32,206 nt of DNA from JBKBIP01 sp046297495 (GTDB lineage Bacteria > Planctomycetota > Planctomycetia > Gemmatales > Gemmataceae), in the NCBI GenBank assembly GCA_046297495.1, contig JBKBIP010000044.1, positions 1 to 32,206 of the forward strand. Direction: 5' to 3'. A program made the translations under genes and the position numbers. A model generated the notes under the pieces. The model had not been told where the DNA came from and did no database searches. It was given only the letters and a program-made list of their open reading frames with translations. Of the stretch, positions 27,001 to 32,206 are shown piece after piece (positions within the stretch are counted from its first letter, which is position 1; each line of letters opens with the position of its first letter).

Positions 27001-28148
27001 ATTCCAAGCTTGTCGTGGACTTGTTGGGCTTGCGCGACATCACCACCGCGCAAATCCCCATTGTTACTTCAGCGACACTCGATGCCACGCAATTCGCCGA
27101 CATCGAGGTGATCAACAATCCCGAAGGCTTCTTCGTCTTTCCGAGCTACACCAACACCACCGTTTTCCTGAACATCATCAAAAGCGACGTGCCAACCACT
27201 CTCAATGACATCTACGCCGTGGCTCCCGGCAATGGCACTGGGGGGCCGGTGCGTGTCTTCGATGCCGAAACGGGGCAAGAGTTGTGGAACTTCGTGCCGT
27301 TTCCAGGTTTTGGCGGCCCGATCCACGTCGCGGTGGGCGACATCAACGGCGACCTGATCCCCGACATCATCGTGGCCGCTGGCCCGGGGGGTGGGCCACA
27401 CGTCAAGGTCTATGACGGCCGCACCGGCCAAGTGATGGCGGGGCCGTTGGGTAGTTTCTTCGCCTACGATGCGGGTTTCACCGGCGGCGTCTATGTGGCG
27501 GCGGGGGATGTCAATGACGACGGCTTCTTGGACATCATCACCGGAACGGGACCGGGGGGTGGGCCGCATGTCAAGGTCTTCAGCGGCTTCGATGGCTCAC
27601 TGCTGCACAATTTCTTCGCCTACGATCCGGGCTTCACTGGCGGTGTGACGGTGGCGGCGGGGGACGTCAACGGCGACTTCCACGCCGACATCATCACCGG
27701 AACGGGACCGGGGGGCGGGCCGCACGTCAAGGTCTTTAGCGGCTTCGATGGTTCGGTGTTGCGGAGTTTCTTCGCGTTCAACGGCGCGTTCACGGGGGGC
27801 GTGTTCGTGGCGGCGGGGGATGTCAATGACGACGGCATCGCCGACATCATCACCGGCGCGGGACCGGGGGGCGGGCCGCACGTGCGCGCCTTTAGCGGCG
27901 TGGATGGAACGGTGCTGCTGAATTTCTTCGCTTATGATCCGGGCTTCAATGTGGGCGTGCGCGTGGGGGCGGCGGATGTCAACGGCGACGGTCGCGCCGA
28001 TGTCATCGTCGGCCCGGGTCCAGGGGGGGGGCCGCACGTGCGCGTCTTTGATAGCGCCACCCTGACCGTGCTCGATAACTTCTTCGCCTACGATCCGTTC
28101 TTCCTGGACGGCATCTTCGTCAGCGGGCAACGCTCCCGGTTCTTCTGA
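24099..28148 (+). CDS. Giant adhesin-like surface protein (autotransporter-type repeats plus FG-GAP propeller)
   Basis: A 1349-aa repeat protein, probably displayed at the cell surface. The N-terminus is basic, lacks a normal signal peptide and carries RVESLEDRLAPA at about residues 34-45, a motif recurrent in large planctomycete proteins whose role is unsettled. Then comes WSGAAGDGLWSNPINW, typical of autotransporter passengers, and about 950 residues of Gly/Thr/Asn-rich beta-helix-like sequence with PATR-type units (NNTYTGTVLVAEGILVASG, YTGATIINGGRIQMSGNLG). From about residue 1037 there are six FG-GAP/VCBS-like blades with AGDVNGD-type calcium loops and five GPGGGPHV motifs. I see no outer-membrane barrel or sorting signal at the end. 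ATG 24099 lacks a clear ribosome-binding site. A paralogue starts 895 nt downstream. The ligand is unknown. Confidence 0.88.
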   Translation: MRFPWFPRLANPKQQPLRRSAKKRSGAVVYHRPRVESLEDRLAPATSIWSGAAGDGLWSNPINWNGNVAPSPGNDIVFPEGVAFLSSQNDFDAGTPFGSITIFGSGYDISGNAIFISGDVVSAHSVTNTTNTFSITLLMTNSIEIRNEYPTTQFTINSPIDLSDHTLTLDGAGRTNLQGAISGTGADAIVKNGIGLVFINQNNTYTGTVLVAEGILVASGNGLGSPISGTTVLPGASLGTSGTLNLEPITVSGSGFGGIGAFGILPNTHGLSGGSGTYSGNLVMTDDTTFSVRAGTTLTMSGTLSGNASLTLQERGFLNFTNAMTYTGATIINGGRIQMSGNLGALINTPSIEVNLGGSLFIDNNAGPNPAPQRLPNDVDIYLNDGSTILYQINNAGGRIQEERVGNIFIGPGHNRIQITPANQGSPAQSRLFATSLQRTGPGAMVKFESTIAAARNLGTAFNQVLFDNAPPLTNGIIPWVIVNDAGEGNMFPGTYDPIDGLRAIQTGEFVTNINTAGPTDNVVLSANATLTADTTVNSLTIRTSGATRTLNLAGFTLAIAGAEAGGGPVRGLLLTTNNSGSNNHNVIINGGNGVLTFGPTGEGIIDFNTFVSNTNLDGTNVTRLVDLTISEATFLTLGSSWKHNRASNIPGLDLRNVTGTYSGTTLLTQGQVGLRTANIITIPGDFIIGTGGSTTAGNAASRAYVRLFNSNKFDPTSNVTVANNGQLDLISSNVAQTIQDVTLMPGYFVPGNGHLGGHASNGPTVTGTIRVVSPNATLDGITLIPPRIVGRINVDNPIFDIDDTPALYDLDITATMPGSTGPLVKNGDGSLILRSATVGAYTSLGDFIINGGELVLERNVNIGGNVVLADGTALYGGRDHATQPGTVLDVTAAAGTEIQPGQLKGPLLAPGTGAPFGVNSASTVGILRVASLDLSESTLVIDVRGLVTAGIDYDQLQATGAVTLGGDSKLVVDLLGLRDITTAQIPIVTSATLDATQFADIEVINNPEGFFVFPSYTNTTVFLNIIKSDVPTTLNDIYAVAPGNGTGGPVRVFDAETGQELWNFVPFPGFGGPIHVAVGDINGDLIPDIIVAAGPGGGPHVKVYDGRTGQVMAGPLGSFFAYDAGFTGGVYVAAGDVNDDGFLDIITGTGPGGGPHVKVFSGFDGSLLHNFFAYDPGFTGGVTVAAGDVNGDFHADIITGTGPGGGPHVKVFSGFDGSVLRSFFAFNGAFTGGVFVAAGDVNDDGIADIITGAGPGGGPHVRAFSGVDGTVLLNFFAYDPGFNVGVRVGAADVNGDGRADVIVGPGPGGGPHVRVFDSATLTVLDNFFAYDPFFLDGIFVSGQRSRFF
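25071..25530 (+). repeat. Near-identical segment shared with adhesin 2 (copy 1)
   Basis: 460 bp that align without gaps to 30021-30480. By hand count there are about 16 differences. It codes for the beta-helix part starting TYTGATIINGG. Flanking sequence of the two genes is more diverged. Confidence 0.9.
27241..28119 (+). repeat. Tandem FG-GAP blade repeats at DNA level
   Basis: Repeats of 52-56 codons within adhesin 1. Each carries a G-rich stretch coding for GPGGGPHV (as GGACCGGGGGGYGGGCCGCA-like DNA) and a GCGGGGGATGTCAA-like stretch coding for AGDVN. Five GPGGGPHV copies are visible plus one degenerate first blade. The middle copies are the most alike. Confidence 0.8.
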
Positions 28149-28267
28149 GAGACTGTTTGAAAATTATTCTGAGGGCAAACCTGGCGAGCGGGGGTTGATC
28201 CCCGCCGTGCGTCCTCACGGCGGGGATCTACCCCGCCGCTCGCTAGAAAATTATTCAAACAGACTCT
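28148..28267. repeat. 120-bp MITE-like element overlapping the adhesin 1 stop codon
   Basis: Ends AGAGACTGTTTGAAAATTAT.. (28148-28170) and ..TTATTCAAACAGACTCT (28245-28267) are inverted and agree at 19 of 23 positions. Inside is a perfect 13-bp hairpin, GATCCCCGCCGTG (28197-28209) with its complement (28216-28228), and an outer GC-rich stem. The element begins at the last base of the TGA stop. It may also act as the terminator. Confidence 0.75.
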
Positions 28268-28288
28268 GAGATAGCAACCGTTGTGGTT

Positions 28289-28370
28289 GGAGCGGTTCGC
28301 GGAGGGCTGGCATTGCCAAACATACGGCGGACGGCGCTTGGATGGAGACGACCCCGCCGCGAACCGCTCC
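28289..28370. repeat. 82-bp element with perfect 14-bp inverted ends
   Basis: GGAGCGGTTCGCGG (28289-28302) and CCGCGAACCGCTCC (28357-28370) are exact complements with a 54-bp spacer. It lies 21 bp after the MITE-like element. Its sequence differs from the other repeat families in the window. Confidence 0.65.
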
Positions 28371-28425
28371 ACGTGCCGATGTGAGTGGTTGGGAGAGCCT
28401 TTTTCATTCAACTGTCAAATAACCG

Positions 28426-28791
28426 TCATCTCCTAAAGGGGGGGGGTGGGGTGGAATGGAACAATGAAACAAGGAAGCATTCTTCACCTTTTTTAGTATA
28501 CATTAGTTCACATATGAAGTCAAGCCCGACGGACGTTTTCCGTTCGCCATTCATGCCGATCACGTCGTTGCCATTCTGGACCTGAATACTTCTCCACCCA
28601 CGCAATTCGTCTGTGTTCAGGCGTCGTCCATCATGGACGTGAAAGAGACACATTGCAGCTCCATTCCAATGCACTTGGAAAATGAGCAAAATCTGTTCAA
28701 ATTGAACAATCCTCAAATCATAATTCTTGTCCAAAATATCTCCATTATGATCAAAAATTGGCTTGCTTTTTCCTAAGCTCGTCCTCCATAC
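28426..28791 (-). pseudogene. Possible gene remnant in AT-rich DNA, no ATG start
   Basis: The minus-strand frame is open from a stop at 28792-28794 to a TGA at 28426-28428, about 121 codons. The translation has protein-like character: KPIFDHNGDILDKNYDLRIV, then QFEQILLIFQVHWNG, CLFHVHDGRRLN and GNDVIGMNGERKTSVGLDF. No ATG or GTG precedes this stretch in frame, only TTG at 28734. The base composition is much poorer in GC than the flanking genes. This fits a decayed or transferred gene fragment, or a TTG-started small gene. The family is not recognised, and a chance frame remains possible. Confidence 0.3.
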
Positions 28792-29042
28792 TTAGAGTAT
28801 TCATGGAAAGATAATTAGATTGGTTAAACAATGCCTATGGAGGCAACCTTTTCTTTTTTTTCGTTTTCCAATCTTCAGCGATTCTTGGTCGTGCGGAAAC
28901 CAATAGATAAGTTCAAACGTAGATTTTCCTTATGGCGTGCTGACTCCGCCCAATGTTCATAGTTTTGTCCCAAACGAATCGGCTTACCCGGCTCGATACT
29001 TGGGGGCCCCCTATCCATCATCGAAGCGGAGGATCATAGATC

Positions 29043-32000
29043 ATGCATTCTTCTTGGTTGGGCAACCTGGTGAAGTCCTCTTTTTCATTCACGAAGCGCT
29101 CGCGTCAACGTCCGAAAGCCAAACGCGTGGTTTTTCGCAAACTAGAGCTGGAACGCTTGGAGGATCGCTTGGCCCCCGCCACGGCGGTTTGGACCGGTGC
29201 CGCGGGCGATGGCATGTGGACAAACCCTGTCAATTGGAACGGCGGCGTTGCGCCGTCCCCCGGTGACGATTTGGTTTTCCCCAATGGGGTGGCTATTCTC
29301 ACCACTACCAACGACTTCGCTACTGGCACCGCGTTCAGCACCATCACGATCAACGGCAACGGCTACGTGCTGAACGGCAACGCCATCTTCTTGACAGGGG
29401 GTAGCATCACTTCCTCCCACACGAACACCAACGCGACCAACACCATCAACTTCTCGATCCTGGCCACCAGTGATTTCACGATTGAAAACATCTATCCCAC
29501 GACGCACTTGACGCTCAATGGCCCTCTCGACCTGAGCGCGCATACGGTGACCGTCACCGGCGCGGGGCGGGTCAACCTGCAAGGGGCCATTTCCGGCAGC
29601 GGCAGCACCGCCTTGATCAAGCAAGACATCGGTTTGTTGTTCATGAATCAGAACAACACTTACACGGGCACGGTGTTCGTCAATGAAGGCATCTTGGTGG
29701 CTCAAAATCAAGCCTTGGGTTCCGCGCTCTCGGGCACGGTTGTCGCCGATGGAGCCAGCCTGGGCACGCATGGCAACTTGAACCTGGAACCGATCACGGT
29801 CAGCGGCCAAGGCTTCGGCGGCGTCGGCGCGTTTGGCATCTTGCCCAACACGCACGGCACGGCTTGGGCCACCGGCACGTTCAGCGGTAATCTGAACCTG
29901 GTCGGCGATACGCTGGTCAATGTGCGAGCCACCCAGACCTTAACCGTGACAGGAACGGTCAGCGGCAACGGCTCCTTGACCGTGCAAGACCTCGGCATCC
30001 TCAATTTCGCCAACACCATGACCTACACCGGCGCGACGATCATCAACGGCGGCCGCATTCAGATGTCGGGCAATTTGGGCGCGCTCATCAACACCCCCAG
30101 CATCGAAGTCAACTTGGGCGGTTCGCTGTTCATCGACAACAACGCTGGCCCCAATCCGGCCCCACAACGCCTGCCCAATGACGTGGATATTTATCTCAAT
30201 GACGGTAGCACGATCTTTTACCAAATTAACAACGTGGCGGGGCGCATTCAGGAAGAGCGGGTGGGGAACATCTTCATTGGCCCCGGCCACAATCGCATTC
30301 AGATCACGCCGGCCAATCAAGGATCACCAGCCCAGAGTCGCTTGTTCGCTACTTCCTTGCAGCGCACCGGGCCGGGCGCGATAGTCAAGTTTGAATCCAC
30401 CATCGCCGCCGCCCGCGATTTGGGGACGGCCTTCAACCAAGTCTTGTTTGACAATGCGCCGCCGCTGACCAACGGCATCATCCCCTGGGTCATCGTGAAC
30501 AACACCGGCGGCGGCAACTTGATGCCAGGGACGTATGATCCCATCAACGGGATTCGCGCCATCCAAACTGGCGAGTTCGTCACCGATATCAATACCGCTG
30601 GGCCGACCGATAACGTAGTGCTAACGGCGGGAGCTACGTTGACCGCCGACACGACCGTCAACTCGTTGACGATCCGCACCACAGGCGGCGGAATCACCCT
30701 CAATCTGAACGGTTTCACGTTGACCATCGCCGGCGAGGAGGATGGGAGCGGCCCGGTCCGCGGCCTGCTGCTGACCACGAACCCCACCACCACGGACAAT
30801 CGCAACGTGGTCATCAATGGCGGCGGCACTGGCGTCCTCACCTTCGGTCCCACGGGAGAAGGGATCATCGATTTCAACACCTTTCAGAATAATACGAACC
30901 TCGACGGCACCAACGTCACACGCCTTGTCGATCTCACCATCAGCGAGGCCGCCTTTTTGACCTTGGGTTCGTCCTGGAAGCACGATCGCGCCGGCAACAT
31001 TCCGGGGCTGGATTTGCGCAACGTCACCGGCACCTACAGCGGCACCACGTTGCTGACCCAGGGGCAAGTGGGCCTGCGCCAGGCCAACGTCATCACCATC
31101 CCCGGCGATTTCATCATCGGCACGGACGGTAGCACGACGGCCGCCAACGCCGCCAGCCGCGCTTATGTGCGTTGGTTCAACAGTAACAAAGTGGCCAACA
31201 CGGCCAACGTGACCGTGGCCAACAACGGCCAGCTGGACTTGATCACCAGCAGCTTACAGGAAACCATCAATGATTTGACGTTGATGGTCGGTTATTTCAC
31301 TCCCGCCAATGGCCACGCCTCCGGCGGCAACCCCGCCACGAATACCAATGCCCTGAACGTCAACGGCACTTTGCGCGTGGTTTCCCCCAACGACAGTTTG
31401 AACAGCATCACGCTGATTCCGGCTCGACTGAACGGACGCATCAATATCACTTCCGACACTTCCTTTGACATCGACAATACGCCCGCGCTGTATGAGCTGG
31501 AAGTCCTCGGCCCGATGGTCAGCTCCGGGTCATTCGAGAAAAACGGGGATGGCGTCGTGATCCTGCGCAACACGGCGATCAACGCCTATCAGTTCCCCGG
31601 CGACATCTTCGTCAACGAAGGGACGTTGTCGGTTGATCTGAGCGTCAACATCACCACCAACGTGAACTTGGGGCCGGACGCCAGCTTTCACGCGGGCCGA
31701 GTCAGCACCGCAACCGGCACGGTGCTCAATCTCAACACTTCCGCCGGCAGCATCATCCGGCCCGGACAGCTAACCAAAGTGTTGGGTGCTCCCGGCACCG
31801 GCGTGCCATTCGGTGTCAATTCCATTGATGGCATCGGCATCATGCGTACCGCCACCACCGACTTGAGCGAGGCCATGCTGGAAATCCAGGTGAAGAACCT
31901 GATCACCGTAGGGACCCACTTCGATCAGTTGCAAGCGACTGGCTCGGTGACGCTGGGCCCCAATTCGACCTTGGTGGCGGACCTGCGCGGATTGCAAGAT

Positions 32001-32206
32001 GTCACGAGCGCGCAACTGCCCATCGTCACTTCAGCGACATTGAACGGCACGCGCTTTGGCAACATTCAGGTGCTCAACAATCCCAACGGTTACGTGGTGT
32101 TTCCGACCTACACGGATACCACGGTGTTCCTGAACATCATCAAAGCCAATGTGCCGGTGCCGCTCAATGACATCTACGCCATCGCGCCGGGAGTGGGGAC
32201 GGCGGG
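29043..32206 (+). CDS. Second giant adhesin-like protein, paralogue of adhesin 1 (partial, runs off window)
   Basis: ATG 29043 has GGAGGA 9 nt upstream, and the frame stays open for 1054 codons to the window edge. The N-terminus is basic and carries LELERLEDRLAPA at about residues 37-49, then VWTGAAGDGMWTNPVNWNGG. The body is the same Gly/Thr/Asn-rich beta-helix type as the gene before it, nearly collinear along the whole visible length with only small indels. The last residues, PLNDIYAIAPGVG, match the point where adhesin 1 enters its FG-GAP propeller, so a similar C-terminal propeller of about 300 residues is expected beyond the window. Two blocks are about 96% identical in DNA to adhesin 1; the N-terminal 300 codons are more diverged. 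Surface adhesion or matrix function is inferred. Confidence 0.88.
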   Translation, partial: MHSSWLGNLVKSSFSFTKRSRQRPKAKRVVFRKLELERLEDRLAPATAVWTGAAGDGMWTNPVNWNGGVAPSPGDDLVFPNGVAILTTTNDFATGTAFSTITINGNGYVLNGNAIFLTGGSITSSHTNTNATNTINFSILATSDFTIENIYPTTHLTLNGPLDLSAHTVTVTGAGRVNLQGAISGSGSTALIKQDIGLLFMNQNNTYTGTVFVNEGILVAQNQALGSALSGTVVADGASLGTHGNLNLEPITVSGQGFGGVGAFGILPNTHGTAWATGTFSGNLNLVGDTLVNVRATQTLTVTGTVSGNGSLTVQDLGILNFANTMTYTGATIINGGRIQMSGNLGALINTPSIEVNLGGSLFIDNNAGPNPAPQRLPNDVDIYLNDGSTIFYQINNVAGRIQEERVGNIFIGPGHNRIQITPANQGSPAQSRLFATSLQRTGPGAIVKFESTIAAARDLGTAFNQVLFDNAPPLTNGIIPWVIVNNTGGGNLMPGTYDPINGIRAIQTGEFVTDINTAGPTDNVVLTAGATLTADTTVNSLTIRTTGGGITLNLNGFTLTIAGEEDGSGPVRGLLLTTNPTTTDNRNVVINGGGTGVLTFGPTGEGIIDFNTFQNNTNLDGTNVTRLVDLTISEAAFLTLGSSWKHDRAGNIPGLDLRNVTGTYSGTTLLTQGQVGLRQANVITIPGDFIIGTDGSTTAANAASRAYVRWFNSNKVANTANVTVANNGQLDLITSSLQETINDLTLMVGYFTPANGHASGGNPATNTNALNVNGTLRVVSPNDSLNSITLIPARLNGRINITSDTSFDIDNTPALYELEVLGPMVSSGSFEKNGDGVVILRNTAINAYQFPGDIFVNEGTLSVDLSVNITTNVNLGPDASFHAGRVSTATGTVLNLNTSAGSIIRPGQLTKVLGAPGTGVPFGVNSIDGIGIMRTATTDLSEAMLEIQVKNLITVGTHFDQLQATGSVTLGPNSTLVADLRGLQDVTSAQLPIVTSATLNGTRFGNIQVLNNPNGYVVFPTYTDTTVFLNIIKANVPVPLNDIYAIAPGVGTA
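30021..30480 (+). repeat. Near-identical segment shared with adhesin 1 (copy 2)
   Basis: 460 bp aligning to 25071-25530 at a constant offset of 4950 with about 16 differences by hand count. A second near-identical block is 30904-31079 versus 25951-26126, offset 4953. Confidence 0.9.

Larger units (their letters stand above)
28149..29042. other. 894-bp spacer between the two adhesin genes
   Basis: It holds two inverted-repeat elements (28148-28267, 28289-28370), a G-run at 28438-28447, then an AT-rich stretch to about 28970 with a possible decayed frame on the minus strand. The ribosome-binding site of adhesin 2 (GGAGGA at 28028+1000, that is 29028-29033) is at the right end. No RNA gene is seen. 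Confidence 0.55.

Noticed and set aside
25815..27053. 412-codon minus-strand frame inside adhesin 1
   Set aside because: It is antisense to the repeat protein; the Gly/Gln/Asp-rich translation mirrors the Thr/Asn/Gly codons of the real gene.

Overview
The window looks like a chromosome segment of a planctomycete, most likely a Gemmata-type (Gemmataceae) bacterium. The main evidence is gene content: a DUF1549/DUF1553 plus DUF1501 pair, a secreted PQQ-type beta-propeller, a WD40 protein with a helical tail, a TIGR03032-type protein, and two very large repeat proteins carrying the LEDRLAPA motif near the N-terminus. Coding sequence is GC-rich. Spacers are unusually full of short inverted repeats. 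I saw no rRNA, tRNA, CRISPR array or intact insertion sequence.

Layout. Positions 90-6586 (+) hold a compact five-gene operon that I read as a bacterial sterol pathway: a sterol C-24 methyltransferase-like protein, a 3beta-HSD/SDR reductase, a CYP51-type P450, a Rieske oxygenase and an oxidosqualene cyclase. Genes overlap or are 30 nt apart. The order runs roughly opposite to the expected pathway order. Next are an M32 carboxypeptidase (6755-8275, +), a small planctomycete-type DNA-binding-like protein (8382-8774, -), a WD40 protein (9317-10906, -) and an S9 peptidase (11604-13667, -). Then come the DUF1549/DUF1553-DUF1501 pair (13830-16795, +) ending at a clear terminator, an ECF sigma factor with a small membrane protein (17938-16962, -), the PQQ-like protein (18233-19624, +), the TIGR03032 protein (19774-20904, -) and ComEC (21107-23635, -). 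The last 8 kb carry two paralogous giant adhesin-like genes (24099-28148, and 29043 to beyond the window end), separated by an AT-rich spacer with two inverted-repeat elements and a decayed-looking frame.

How the genes may work together. The cyclase would close oxidosqualene to a lanosterol- or parkeol-type sterol. CYP51 would remove the C-14 methyl. The Rieske oxygenase and SDR resemble the SdmA/SdmB C-4 demethylation pair known from Methylococcus. The methyltransferase would alkylate the side chain at C-24. Gemmata is known for making only lanosterol and parkeol, so demethylation plus C-24 methylation in one planctomycete operon would be a marked extension. Squalene epoxidase, a C-14 reductase and redox partners are not in the window. 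These functions are inferred from motifs and context; nothing has been measured.

Non-coding structure. A hairpin family with core CATCGTTTCGCG lies 9-36 nt after the stop codon of four minus-strand genes. A second family (AGCCGCGACCGT) occurs twice, once as a terminator with a T-run. Four more inverted-repeat elements lie in spacers.
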